Notes: generated by a model from the letters alone, not told the origin. A stretch of 64,000 nt of DNA from Gammaproteobacteria bacterium (GCA_016200485.1 JACQEP010000012.1:20946-84945); one strand, 5' to 3'. Positions 48,723 through 57,854 are shown, counted from the stretch's first letter. Numbers and translations are program-made.

Positions 48723-49415
48723 ATGAACATGACGATCTTCAGGGGCATGGTGAAGGTGGCGGCACTCGCCGGCATTCTAGCGGGCTTGTTGCTCACGCTG
48801 ATTCAGCAAATCCAGATTATTCCGCTGATTCACGAAGCTGAACGCTACGAGCACCCCGAATCAACCGTCGATCATGCTAACCACAACCACGCCACGGGAC
48901 ACGAACATGGCGAGTGGCAACCGGAAAATGGCTGGCAGCGGACGCTGTCCACCACTGGTGCCAATATCGTTGTCGCGCTCGGGTTTGCGTTATTGCTGAG
49001 CGCAGCGGTCGCATTCCGCGGTGCGAAACTTAATTGGCGTACCGGTCTACTGTGGGGTCTCGGAGGTTACACCGTCTTCTTCGTTGCACCTTCTCTGGCC
49101 CTGCCACCGGAAGTTCCCGGCGCGCAAGCAGCGGAACTAGAATATCGACAGCTATGGTGGATCAGCACGTCGCTCTTCACTGCCAGCGGTCTTGTCTGCA
49201 TCCTTTTCTTTCGACAACTCGCTGTCAGAATCCTCGGGGCATTGTTGCTGATTGTTCCTCATCTGATCGGTGCACCACAACCGGAAGTCTCTGGCAGCAG
49301 CGCGCCTGAAGAATTAGCGCAGGCATTCGTCGTCGCGACATTTATCGCCAATGCCGTGTTTTGGCTGGGGCTCGGCGGTTTGTTCGGATTCTTTCATCGG
49401 AGATTCGCAGATTGA
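48723..49415 (+). CDS. cbtA: Cobalt transporter subunit CbtA
   Basis: The 230-residue membrane protein has about five to six TM segments and a His-rich stretch in the first periplasmic loop (HANHNHATGHEHGE). FRGMVKVAALAGILAGLLLT is typical of the CbtA N-terminus. I start it at the ATG at 48723; an upstream in-frame TTG would overlap cbtB. Its stop lies 2 nt before the cobM ATG. It works with CbtB to bring Co2+ in for CbiX. Confidence 0.93.
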   Translation: MNMTIFRGMVKVAALAGILAGLLLTLIQQIQIIPLIHEAERYEHPESTVDHANHNHATGHEHGEWQPENGWQRTLSTTGANIVVALGFALLLSAAVAFRGAKLNWRTGLLWGLGGYTVFFVAPSLALPPEVPGAQAAELEYRQLWWISTSLFTASGLVCILFFRQLAVRILGALLLIVPHLIGAPQPEVSGSSAPEELAQAFVVATFIANAVFWLGLGGLFGFFHRRFAD

Positions 49416-49417
49416 GC

Positions 49418-50215
49418 ATGGGCAAGGTGTGGTTCGTCGGTGCCGGTCCCGGTGATCCGGAATTGTTGACGCTCAAGGGGCGCGATCTTATCGCCCGCGC
49501 GGGCGCAATCCTCTACGCCGGTTCGCTGGTATCGGAAGCGGCAACTCGCTGGGCACCAGCAAATTGCGACATCGTCGATTCCAAGGACATGACGCTGGAG
49601 CAAATCACCGATTGGTTAATTGCCCAGGCACAGGCGCATGACACTGTCGTGCGCCTGCAGACCGGTGATCCTTCGCTCTATGGCGCGTTGATCGAAATGC
49701 TCCAGCCGCTGGATGCCGCCAATATCGAGTGCGGTGTAGTACCCGGCGTTTCTTCGGCGATGGCTTCAGCTGCAGCAGCGATGGAAAGTCTGACCCTGCC
49801 GGAAGTCACGCAGACCGTCATCTTCACGCGCATGGAAGGCCGCACGCCGATGCCGGAAGGTGAATCGCTGCAAGAACTGGCCCAACACCATTGCACGATT
49901 TGTCTGTTTCTCTCCATCACCTTGCTCAGCAAAGTAAAAGCAGAGCTGCTCGCTGCCGGTTGGACAGAGGACTCACCCGTGTTAGTGGTCCACAAGGCCA
50001 GCTGGCCGAATGAAGAAAAAATCATCCGTGGCACACTGGCCGATATCCGCGAGCGTTGTCGCGAAGAAAAGATCAACAGTCAGGCAATGATTATCGTCAG
50101 CCCGACACTCGGCGCACGCCACTGGCGGGAATTGAAAAAATCAAAACTCTACGACGCAAGTTTTACTCATCGTTTCCGCAAAGGCGGAAAAACAGTACGC
50201 GAGGCTTCACAATGA
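49418..50215 (+). CDS. cobM: Precorrin-4 / cobalt-precorrin-4 C11-methyltransferase
   Basis: The 265-residue SAM-dependent methyltransferase of the tetrapyrrole (Cbi/Cob) family starts VWFVGAGPGDPELLTLKG and has VRLQTGDPSLYGAL, GVVPGVSSAMASAAA and the MEGRTPMPE segment typical of CobM/CbiF. I use the ATG at 49418; upstream frame to 49361 overlaps cbtA. Its stop overlaps cbiX by 4 nt (ATGA). Confidence 0.95.
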   Translation: MGKVWFVGAGPGDPELLTLKGRDLIARAGAILYAGSLVSEAATRWAPANCDIVDSKDMTLEQITDWLIAQAQAHDTVVRLQTGDPSLYGALIEMLQPLDAANIECGVVPGVSSAMASAAAAMESLTLPEVTQTVIFTRMEGRTPMPEGESLQELAQHHCTICLFLSITLLSKVKAELLAAGWTEDSPVLVVHKASWPNEEKIIRGTLADIRERCREEKINSQAMIIVSPTLGARHWRELKKSKLYDASFTHRFRKGGKTVREASQ

Positions 50216-51114
50216 AAGATACGATTCTGCTCGTCGGCCACGGTTCACGTAATCCCGCGGGCAACCAGGAAATTGAACAGTTTGCAAACATCTGGCGCAA
50301 ACGCCATCCGGACTGGAACATCGAAGTTTGTTTTATCGAGTTTGCCGATGTCATGTTGGACCAAGGCTTGGATAACGCCGCACGTCATGGCCGGCGTGCG
50401 ATCGTCGTGCCGTTGATCCTGAATGCCGCCGGTCACGTGAAAATGGAAATTCCCGAGCACATCGAGGAAGCGCGAGAACGCCATCCGCGCATTGAGTTTG
50501 TTTATGCACCGCATTTAGGCGCCTGCGACCCGATTCTGAATATTTTGAAACGTCGACTCAAAAAGGCCATGAATCAATTGGACATGCCCGATCCGAAAAC
50601 TACGAGCATCATCGTACTGGGGCGTGGCTCGTCGGATCGCATGGCTAACGGTGAACTCGCCAAGATGGCACGCTGGCTACAGGAAGAAGGCGATCACGAA
50701 CTGGTGGATATTGCCTTTACCGGCATTACCTATCCGCGCATTGAAAGCGTGGCTCAACGTCATTCCAAAGTGGGGATGACACAAATCGTGGTACTGCCCT
50801 ATTACCTGTTCACCGGCACCCTGATCGAACGCATCAAACGCCAGGTGGAACATCTCAGCGCCCAGTATCCGCATATCCGTTTTGCCCGCGCTGATTATTT
50901 TGGCTTTGAGGAAGAGATTTACCAATTACTGGATGAAAATGTACATAACATTCAACATGAGCACCCTGCCGCATTGATGCCTTGCGATGGTTGCAAATAT
51001 CGCGAAATCGCGCATGAGCAGGGCCATGGTCACCACCATGATCACGCCCATCCCCACGAGCATGATCATCATGAACACGAACATGATCACATTAGAATCG
51101 CAGGCGCAAAATGA
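50212..51114 (+). CDS. cbiX: Sirohydrochlorin cobaltochelatase CbiX, long form with His-rich tail
   Basis: The 300-residue protein inserts Co2+ into sirohydrochlorin. Two CbiX domains are present; the active site includes LVGHGSRNPAG and NAAGHVKMEIP. A CDGC pair lies near residue 265, similar to the Fe-S-binding region of long CbiX. The C-terminus carries about 14 His in the last 33 residues (GHGHHHDHAHPHEHDHH), probably a cobalt store. Start by a 4-nt overlap with cobM; end by a 4-nt overlap with cobH. Confidence 0.96.
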   Translation: MKDTILLVGHGSRNPAGNQEIEQFANIWRKRHPDWNIEVCFIEFADVMLDQGLDNAARHGRRAIVVPLILNAAGHVKMEIPEHIEEARERHPRIEFVYAPHLGACDPILNILKRRLKKAMNQLDMPDPKTTSIIVLGRGSSDRMANGELAKMARWLQEEGDHELVDIAFTGITYPRIESVAQRHSKVGMTQIVVLPYYLFTGTLIERIKRQVEHLSAQYPHIRFARADYFGFEEEIYQLLDENVHNIQHEHPAALMPCDGCKYREIAHEQGHGHHHDHAHPHEHDHHEHEHDHIRIAGAK

Positions 51115-51785
51115 ATACCGTCGTCACTGAACAACTCACTCAGGCGGGCCAACAGATAGAACACGAATCCTTCGCCATCGTTGATCGCGAAGCCGGTCCG
51201 CACCATTACACAGCGGAGCAATGGCCTATCGTGCGGCGCATGATTCATGCGACAGCGGATTTTGAATTTAACGGCCTGACGCAATTTCATCCCACTGCGG
51301 TGCGCGCCGGGATCGATGCCATGCTTGCGGGCAGACCGATTGTTGCCGATGTCGACATGATCTGCGTTGGTGTATCGCGGCCCCGCTTGGCGCATTTTGG
51401 TGTAGAGATTCATCAATTCATTAGCGATGAGGACGTCATCGCCCAGGCACGCGCCAAGAATTCCACTCGCGCCGTGCAAGCCATGCGCAAGGCACATCAA
51501 CTTGGATTGTTGGATGGCGGCATTGTCGCGATCGGCAACGCGCCCACGGCATTACTCGAAGTCATCCGGCTGATGCACGAGGAAAAAGTACGCCCGGCAC
51601 TGATTGTGGGTATGCCAGTGGGTTTTGTCTCTGCCGCCGAATCCAAGGCCGCACTCGCCGAAATCGGGGATATTCCGTGGATTATCACCTCGGGTCGCAA
51701 AGGCGGTTCTACTCTGGTCGTCGCCGCATTACATGCATTACTGGCCTTGGCTGAGGCTCAACAAAAGGCAATAGCACGCGCTTGA
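51111..51785 (+). CDS. cobH: Precorrin-8X / cobalt-precorrin-8 methylmutase
   Basis: The 224-residue enzyme moves the C11 methyl to C12 to form (cobalt) hydrogenobyrinate. The catalytic histidine lies in RRMIHATADFEF, and later GNAPTALLEVI and the SGRKGGSTLVVAALHAL end are typical of CobH/CbiC. It overlaps cbiX by 4 nt and cbiD by 1 nt. Confidence 0.96.
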   Translation: MNTVVTEQLTQAGQQIEHESFAIVDREAGPHHYTAEQWPIVRRMIHATADFEFNGLTQFHPTAVRAGIDAMLAGRPIVADVDMICVGVSRPRLAHFGVEIHQFISDEDVIAQARAKNSTRAVQAMRKAHQLGLLDGGIVAIGNAPTALLEVIRLMHEEKVRPALIVGMPVGFVSAAESKAALAEIGDIPWIITSGRKGGSTLVVAALHALLALAEAQQKAIARA

Positions 51786-52891
51786 TGGAGTCCACGAAAA
51801 AGAAAGGTACCCGCACCGGTTTTACGACCGGTGCCTGCGCTGCCGCTGCTGCACGCGCCGCCACACTTGGCCTGAGCCATGGCCAGGTGCCGGAGTCGGT
51901 AGATTGCTTGTTGCCCAATGGGCAGACGGTGCAATTTGCAGTCACTGAAGGCCAATGTACAAAAACACAGGCGCATGCCGTCGTCATCAAAGATGCGGGC
52001 GATGATCCGGATTGCACCCATGGCGCGCATTTAACTGCCGATGTCAGTCTGTTAACCGACGCACCCGGTGCAGTAATACTTGAAGGCGGCGCCGGTGTTG
52101 GCACCATCACTATGGCGGGACTAGGTCTGGACGTTGGCGGCCCGGCCATCAATCCCGTACCACGCCGTAATATTGAAGAAAACGTGCGCGCCGCTGCGGG
52201 CACACTGCTCGCAATTAATGGTTTAAAGGTCATCATCTCTGTGCCGGGCGGCGAAGAGATGTCAAAAAAGACTTTGAATTCACGCCTGGGCATCATCGGC
52301 GGCATATCCATCCTCGGCACCACTGGGATCGTGCGCCCCTACTCCACCGCTGCGTTTCGTGCCAGCGTGATTCAAGGGATTCAGGTTGCTGCACGACAGG
52401 GACAAGACACCGTCGTCCTCACCACCGGCGGTCGCACTGAAAAATTTGTGATGCGAGAGTTATCGCAACTGCCATCTTCCTGCTTTGTGCAAATGGGCGA
52501 TTTTCTCAGCTACGCCCTGGATACGGTAGTCGAAGAAAATATTAAACATGTCGTCATCGGTGGCATGGTCGGCAAACTTACCAAAATGGCTCAGGGCGAA
52601 ACCATCACCCACGCCGGGCGCGCCGAAGTCAACACTACGCTACTGGCCGAGCTGGCGCAAAGCATCGGCGTCGCTGCCAATATCTGCGATGACATCCGCA
52701 ATGCCGAGACCGCGCGTTATGCCGCTGAGCGCATGGAAGAATTGGGACTGGTCGATGCCTTCCACCATGCGCTGGCGCAACGTGTAATCACGACACTGGG
52801 AGCGCGCTATCCGCAAAAATTCAGCCTCAAGGTTTTGATTTGTGATTTCGATGGCAACAAGATCGCCGAAGCAACAGGAAATACGCCGTGA
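51785..52891 (+). CDS. cbiD: Cobalt-precorrin-5B C1-methyltransferase CbiD
   Basis: The 368-residue protein starts RTGFTTGACAAAAARAATLG, the CbiD signature, and has ITMAGLGLDVGGPAINPVPR and GTTGIVRPYSTAAF. CbiD methylates C1 with loss of the two-carbon unit in the early-cobalt (oxygen-independent) route, so its presence marks that route. Start is the ATG in TGATG, 1 nt overlap with cobH. An in-frame TTG one codon earlier is possible. Confidence 0.95.
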   Translation: MESTKKKGTRTGFTTGACAAAAARAATLGLSHGQVPESVDCLLPNGQTVQFAVTEGQCTKTQAHAVVIKDAGDDPDCTHGAHLTADVSLLTDAPGAVILEGGAGVGTITMAGLGLDVGGPAINPVPRRNIEENVRAAAGTLLAINGLKVIISVPGGEEMSKKTLNSRLGIIGGISILGTTGIVRPYSTAAFRASVIQGIQVAARQGQDTVVLTTGGRTEKFVMRELSQLPSSCFVQMGDFLSYALDTVVEENIKHVVIGGMVGKLTKMAQGETITHAGRAEVNTTLLAELAQSIGVAANICDDIRNAETARYAAERMEELGLVDAFHHALAQRVITTLGARYPQKFSLKVLICDFDGNKIAEATGNTP

Positions 52892-54228
52892 TGGAAGTAA
52901 AAGAAAAATCGCTACACAGCGCAGCATTGAATACGGCTGTCGAGCCCTGCCGCATTATTGGCGTACTGGATGATGGCGCCGCCAGTCTGAGCGCACGCGC
53001 GCTCGGCTTTATCAAACAGGCAGATCTGATCATCGGCGGCACACGCACGTTACAACAATTTGCAGATTACTTTGCGCCACAGGCGGAACGCCGTGATCTT
53101 ACCGGGCAACTCAGCCAGGTCACGGACTGGATACAGCGTGCCCAAACACAAGGCCAACAGGCTGTCGTGCTGGCGACCGGTGATCCACTGTGTCACGGCA
53201 TCGCCAGCTATTTACTGGCCAGACTCGATCATAATGCATGCGAAATTTTACCTAACATCTCCACGATCCAATTGGCCTGTGCCCGCCTTGGCTTTAGCTG
53301 GCAGGACATGAAAATTTGCTCCGTGCATAGCCGAGATGCTGGCGAGTGGACGCCTGGCGCCGGGCCCGAGCATGGGCTCTATGAATTACTACGTGCAGTA
53401 ACACAGCATGATCGACTGACCATTTTCACCAGTCCGCACAACTCGCCCGATCGCATCGCGCGCATGCTGCTACAGGAAGGCTTGGGCGATGAGTTGCGTA
53501 TGGCTGTTGCCGAACATTTATTGCAACACGATGAACGCATCATCAACAACTGTTCAATCACTGAGGCCGCCGAACGCAAGTTCACCGACCCAAATATCTT
53601 ATTTTTATGGCGAGATACCCCCGCCCGTCGCGAACTGCTGTTTGGCCTTGCCGATGACAGTTATCGCCAGCGGTACCCGGAAAAAGGCCTGATCACCAAA
53701 CGTGAGGTGCGCGCCGTATCGCTGGCGCGCATGCAATTGCGCAACAACAGCATCGTTTGGGATATTGGAGCCGGCTCCGGTGCCGTCGGGCTGGAGGCGG
53801 CAAGACTAGCAACAGATGGCCATGTTTATGCCATTGAAAAAAACCCCGATGATGTCGCCAACGCTGCCGAAAACCGCCGCGCGCAAAAGATTCATAATTA
53901 CACATTGGTGAACGCCAAAGCGCCTCAGGGAATGGACGTCTGGCCGGCCCCGGATGCCGTATTTATCGGCGGCTCGGGTGGTGAACTTTCAGAGCTGATC
54001 AAACTGTGCTTGAACCGCCTGAATGAGAATGGTTGGCTGGTGATGAATTTTGTCACTTTTGAAAATCTTTCAACGGCGATTGAAACCCTGAAGACGATCA
54101 ATGCCGAGTGGGACATCACGCAATTGCAGGCCTCGCGCAGCCGTCCGATTTTGAATATGCAGCGACTGGCTGCTGAAAATCCGGTGTGGATTGTCTGTGC
54201 CAGAAGGAATGATTCCCATGGCGAATAA
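52891..54228 (+). CDS. cobL: Fused precorrin-6Y C5,15-methyltransferase / decarboxylase (CbiE-CbiT)
   Basis: The 445-residue fusion has an N-terminal tetrapyrrole methyltransferase (CbiE) with RIIGVLDDG, GGTRTLQ, VVLATGDPLCHGIA and a C-terminal class I SAM methyltransferase (CbiT) from about 250 with KREVRAVSLA, VWDIGAGSGAVGLEAA and FIGGSGGEL. It adds methyls at C5 and C15 and decarboxylates the acetate. A GTG one codon upstream (52888) overlaps cbiD by 4 nt and is an equally likely start. Confidence 0.95.
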   Translation: MEVKEKSLHSAALNTAVEPCRIIGVLDDGAASLSARALGFIKQADLIIGGTRTLQQFADYFAPQAERRDLTGQLSQVTDWIQRAQTQGQQAVVLATGDPLCHGIASYLLARLDHNACEILPNISTIQLACARLGFSWQDMKICSVHSRDAGEWTPGAGPEHGLYELLRAVTQHDRLTIFTSPHNSPDRIARMLLQEGLGDELRMAVAEHLLQHDERIINNCSITEAAERKFTDPNILFLWRDTPARRELLFGLADDSYRQRYPEKGLITKREVRAVSLARMQLRNNSIVWDIGAGSGAVGLEAARLATDGHVYAIEKNPDDVANAAENRRAQKIHNYTLVNAKAPQGMDVWPAPDAVFIGGSGGELSELIKLCLNRLNENGWLVMNFVTFENLSTAIETLKTINAEWDITQLQASRSRPILNMQRLAAENPVWIVCARRNDSHGE

Positions 54229-55003
54229 AGGCATCTTGTACGGCGTATCGCTCGGCCCTGGCGATCCGGGATTCATCACTCGCCGCGCCTGGGAAGTGCT
54301 GCACCAAGATACCGTGTGGACCTACCCGATTCGCAACAAAAAATCGGAGAGCTTTGCCTTGGGTATCGCACAACGCGCGGGGCTTAACTTGCCTAAGCAA
54401 CATACGCCGTTAATCTTCCCCATGACTCATGATACGGAGTTGCTGGCTAAATATTGGTTGCAAGCCGCTCAAACAGCACTTGAATTTTTGCTGCGTGATC
54501 AGGATGTATCGTTCCTCGTCGAGGGCGATGCCTCCACCTATTCCACATTTGGCTATCTGGCGCGCACGGTCGCCGCGCTTGATCCGGAAATTCGAATAAA
54601 AATTATCCCTGGCGTTTCCTCTTTCCACGCTGCGGCTGCACGTTTACAAACCTCGCTTGCTGATCAGGACGACACCGTCGCCATTATCCCTGCGGCTTAC
54701 GGTATCCCCACCATCGAACGCTTGCTCGCTGATTTTGATACGCTGATATTGCTCAAAGTCAAACCCTTAATCGATGACATTATCGATCTTCTCGAACAGC
54801 ACAATTTGCTGGAACACAGTTATTTCGTAGAAAAAGCAGGCACCCCTAATGAGCGAGTGATTCGCAATGTCCGCGAGCTGCGCGGCCAGACCGTGAACTA
54901 TCTCTCGCTATTAATGGTAAAGAACCCACAACGTCAACGCAGCGAGATGATTCGCGGCTGTCGCAAAAAATCCAGCTCTGAGCTGGTTGAGGAAGAAGCA
55001 TGA
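54218..55003 (+). CDS. cobI: Precorrin-2 / cobalt-factor II C20-methyltransferase
   Basis: The 261-residue methyltransferase has LYGVSLGPGDPGFITRRAWE at its start, with the VEGDASTYSTFGYLARTV and IPGVSSFHAAAARL motifs of CobI/CbiL. It adds the C20 methyl. The ATG at 54218 has AAGGA about 12 nt upstream and lies in the last codons of cobL (11-nt overlap); two earlier in-frame starts are less likely. Confidence 0.95.
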   Translation: MANKGILYGVSLGPGDPGFITRRAWEVLHQDTVWTYPIRNKKSESFALGIAQRAGLNLPKQHTPLIFPMTHDTELLAKYWLQAAQTALEFLLRDQDVSFLVEGDASTYSTFGYLARTVAALDPEIRIKIIPGVSSFHAAAARLQTSLADQDDTVAIIPAAYGIPTIERLLADFDTLILLKVKPLIDDIIDLLEQHNLLEHSYFVEKAGTPNERVIRNVRELRGQTVNYLSLLMVKNPQRQRSEMIRGCRKKSSSELVEEEA

Positions 55004-55749
55004 GCAGCACTCCAGCAATACCCCGCGTCGCGCTGGTCGCCATCACCAAACATGGCGCCCATCAGGTTACCGAGCTCGCTCCACGTATGCCGGAAGCGAC
55101 CGTGATCGTCGCCGAAAAATTCAGCGAAACCATGCGCAGCATTCCCAACACCCTGTGCAGTTACAGCGGCGCATTAAAGGACGAAATTGCTTCAATGTTT
55201 TCTGATTACGATCAGATTGTATTTTTTGTATCCCTGGGTGCCGTCGTGCGCTTGATCGCACCACACCTCAAATCTAAAGATGAAGATCCGGGCATCTTGG
55301 TAGTGGATGATGCGGCGCAATTTGTGATCCCGGTACTATCAGGCCATGTCGGTGGCGCCAACGCCTATGCTGAACATCTTGCCGCGCTATTGAATGCCAC
55401 GCCGGTGATTACCACCGCCTCGGATGTTGGCAAGACGATCCCAGTCGACATCCTGGGCCGTGAACTCGGTTGGAAAGTGGAAGCGCCGAAAATCAATATC
55501 ACGCGCGTCTCCGCACATGTCGTGAACGGTGAACCCATTGCCTTTGTACAAGAAGCGGGATCAAAACAATGGTGGACACGGCCTACTCCACTCCCCGCCA
55601 ATGTCCATATCTTTGATCAATACGAAGCCGTGGATCTGAATCAATATAAAGCCGTACTTTGGGTCACGCGCCGTAACATCAAGGATGAAACCTGGGACTC
55701 GCTGTCAGAACGATTAGTGGTGTATCGCCCACCGGAGCATCAGCAATGA
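55000..55749 (+). CDS. cbiG: Cobalt-precorrin-5A hydrolase CbiG, N-terminal and central domains
   Basis: The 249-residue protein covers the CbiG N-terminal part (ALVAITKHGAHQVTEL) and the core with FVSLGAVVRLIAP, VVDDAAQFVIPVLSGHVGGA and ITTASDVGKTIPVD. CbiG opens the ring lactone and releases acetaldehyde, a step specific to the early-cobalt route. The usual C-terminal CobE-like domain is missing and is encoded by the next gene, which overlaps by 4 nt. Confidence 0.93.
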   Translation: MSSTPAIPRVALVAITKHGAHQVTELAPRMPEATVIVAEKFSETMRSIPNTLCSYSGALKDEIASMFSDYDQIVFFVSLGAVVRLIAPHLKSKDEDPGILVVDDAAQFVIPVLSGHVGGANAYAEHLAALLNATPVITTASDVGKTIPVDILGRELGWKVEAPKINITRVSAHVVNGEPIAFVQEAGSKQWWTRPTPLPANVHIFDQYEAVDLNQYKAVLWVTRRNIKDETWDSLSERLVVYRPPEHQQ

Positions 55750-56147
55750 ACCGTGTTGCGCTTGGCATCGGTTGCGACCGTGACACATCGCTGGCGACAC
55801 TGGAAACAGCGGTGGCACAAGCATTGGCACTGGCCAGCGTCTCGATGGACGAGGTACAAGCCGTGGCCAGCATCGATAAAAAACAGGATGAAGTTTGTCT
55901 GCTGGCACTCGCCAAACAACACGGCTGGCGGCTCAAATTTTATTCTGCTGAAGCGTTGGCGCAAGTCCCTGTCCCCAATCCTTCGGCGACCGTGATGCAC
56001 TACATGGGGACTCCGACGGTGGCTGAAGCCGCCGCGCTGCTGGCGGCCAACACAGACATGCAAAATCTTCTAGTAGAAAAACATAAATACCGTGGTCCGG
56101 ACAACAAAAACGCCACGGTCTCGATTGCAAAGGTAACCAAATCATGA
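55746..56147 (+). CDS. cobE: CobE / CbiG C-terminal domain protein
   Basis: The 133-residue protein matches the separate CobE-like C-terminal domain of CbiG: VALGIGCDRDTSL, VASIDKKQDEVCLLALA and NPSATVMHYMGTPTVAEAAAL. In many bacteria it is fused to CbiG. Here it is a separate gene that starts with a 4-nt overlap and ends by a 4-nt overlap with cobJ. It probably acts with CbiG. Confidence 0.92.
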   Translation: MNRVALGIGCDRDTSLATLETAVAQALALASVSMDEVQAVASIDKKQDEVCLLALAKQHGWRLKFYSAEALAQVPVPNPSATVMHYMGTPTVAEAAALLAANTDMQNLLVEKHKYRGPDNKNATVSIAKVTKS

Positions 56148-57502
56148 GTAATGGAAAAATTTTCTTGGTCGGTCTCGGCCCTGGCAGCGAATCGCACATG
56201 TCGATCCGTGCTCGCGAAGCTATCGCACAGTCGGATACCATCATCGGCTATTCAACGTATATCAAGCTGGTGAAGGATCTGATCGACGGTAAAGAAGTCA
56301 TCCGCAAGGGCATGACGGAAGAATTGGATCGTTGTTATGAAGCACTGGAACGTGCGCAACAGGGAAAAATCGTAGCGTTGGTGTCATCCGGTGATACCGG
56401 GATTTACGGCATGGCCGGACCTACCTATGAAGTCTTGCTCCAGGCGGGATGGAAGCCCGGCAATGGCATCGAGGTCGAAGTCGTTCCCGGAAGTTCGGCC
56501 ATCAATTCTTGCGCCGCATTGGTGGGCGCACCACTTACTCACGATTTCTGTTCGATATCGCTGTCTGATCTGCTTACCCCGTGGCCGGTCATCGCCCGTC
56601 GCCTTGAGGCTGCTGCACGCGCCGATTTTGTTGTCGCCCTCTACAATCCCAAGAGCGGCCGCCGCACACAGCAAATCGTCGAAGCACAACGCATCATGTT
56701 GCTGCATCGCCGCGCCGATACGCCCGTAGCCTTGGTAAAGTCCGCCTATCGACCACGGCAAAACATTCAGTTCACAACCCTGGAACACATGGCCGACCAC
56801 GACATCGGCATGTTGACCACGGTATTAATCGGTAACAGCAACACTTTCTTGCGCGAAGGATTGATGGTCACCCCGCGCGGTTATGCTAACAAATACGAAA
56901 CCATGCGCGGTGAAGTGCTTAGTGGTGAACAGGCCGGCCGCTCACTCAGCATGGGACTGTTAGGATGGAAATCCTATGTGCGTGGTTATCTGCGCGACAA
57001 CCCGGAAGTCACACTCAACGAAGTGGCCCGCCATTTTGATGCGCCAGTCGGTGAAATACTCGCCGCGATTGCCGAAGCGAATAGCGATGACGATGCAGGC
57101 ATCTATCAGGCCATTGCGGCCGCCCCGTCGCAACAAGACAAAGCGCTCGAACTGGCACGCCAATGGGGAAAACTGCGCGGTGTGGCACGTTCCAGCAATG
57201 ATGCCGTCGTCGAAATGCTGTTTTCCGGCGCCGACCTTGAGCGCAAGGGTGAACGTCTGAATGTCATTAACGACCACTTCCATCTACACATTCCCTGGCA
57301 CAAAGTCCATCAAGCCTGGTTCACCGGTCGCGATAATATGCTGCACGGTGTTTATTTCCTGGATGAACAACGTACTCCCGTGTTCTCGCTGCTGCTCCGC
57401 ACACTGGATCGTCCTTTCGACCGCGAGGCACTGGCGCAACACATTGAGTTGATCGAATGCCCGCCGGTACTTGCTGTAGCGGAGGCCGCCAACGATGAGT
57501 GA
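56144..57502 (+). CDS. cobJ: Precorrin-3B C17-methyltransferase CobJ with C-terminal HutX-like extension
   Basis: The first about 256 residues are a CobJ/CbiH methyltransferase: FLVGLGPGSESHMSIRA, VSSGDTGIYGMAGP, VVPGSSAINSCAALVG and LYNPKSGRR. It methylates C17 with ring contraction. Residues about 270-452 are an extension. It opens with GYLRDNPEVTLNEVARHF and APVGEILAAI, which resemble the N-terminal helical domain of HutX/ChuX haem-utilisation proteins. VVEMLFSGADLERKGERLNV, FHLHIPWHKVHQAWF and HGVYFLDEQRTPVFSLLLR then match their beta-sheet core. That second part is my inference from pattern. The ferredoxin gene overlaps the end by 8 nt. Known long CbiH proteins have Fe-S extensions instead. 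Confidence 0.92.
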   Translation: MSNGKIFLVGLGPGSESHMSIRAREAIAQSDTIIGYSTYIKLVKDLIDGKEVIRKGMTEELDRCYEALERAQQGKIVALVSSGDTGIYGMAGPTYEVLLQAGWKPGNGIEVEVVPGSSAINSCAALVGAPLTHDFCSISLSDLLTPWPVIARRLEAAARADFVVALYNPKSGRRTQQIVEAQRIMLLHRRADTPVALVKSAYRPRQNIQFTTLEHMADHDIGMLTTVLIGNSNTFLREGLMVTPRGYANKYETMRGEVLSGEQAGRSLSMGLLGWKSYVRGYLRDNPEVTLNEVARHFDAPVGEILAAIAEANSDDDAGIYQAIAAAPSQQDKALELARQWGKLRGVARSSNDAVVEMLFSGADLERKGERLNVINDHFHLHIPWHKVHQAWFTGRDNMLHGVYFLDEQRTPVFSLLLRTLDRPFDREALAQHIELIECPPVLAVAEAANDE

Positions 57503-57854
57503 ATTCAACATGCCTGAGAAGCCAAAAATGGGCGACTACAAACGTCATTTATTGATATGTGCCGGCCCGCGCTGCAGCGAGGATGGCGAATCACAAAGAC
57601 TGTTCGATAGCCTGGGAGAGAAATTCAAGGCCGCGGGTATTGATAGTGGTGCATTACGTGTAAAACGCACCCGCACCCACTGTTTTGCCACCTGCAAATC
57701 CGGCCCAATTGTGTGCGTCCAACCCGATGGCATCTGGTACTACAATGTCACTGAACAAAATCTTGATCGCATCATTGCTGAACATTTGGTGGGTGGCGAA
57801 CCGGTAGAGCATTTGATCTATCACCGGAGCATGGAACATGCCGAAGTCAGCTGA
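57495..57854 (+). CDS. Thioredoxin-like 2Fe-2S ferredoxin
   Basis: The 119-residue protein has cysteines at 22, 27, 63 and 67 (LICAGPRC and HCFATCKSGP), the four-Cys pattern of thioredoxin-fold 2Fe-2S ferredoxins. A further Cys74 is present. It overlaps cobJ by 8 nt and bluB by 17 nt. Its place suggests that it donates electrons for a corrin-pathway step, ring contraction or BluB flavin reduction being two possibilities. Confidence 0.88.
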   Translation: MSEFNMPEKPKMGDYKRHLLICAGPRCSEDGESQRLFDSLGEKFKAAGIDSGALRVKRTRTHCFATCKSGPIVCVQPDGIWYYNVTEQNLDRIIAEHLVGGEPVEHLIYHRSMEHAEVS

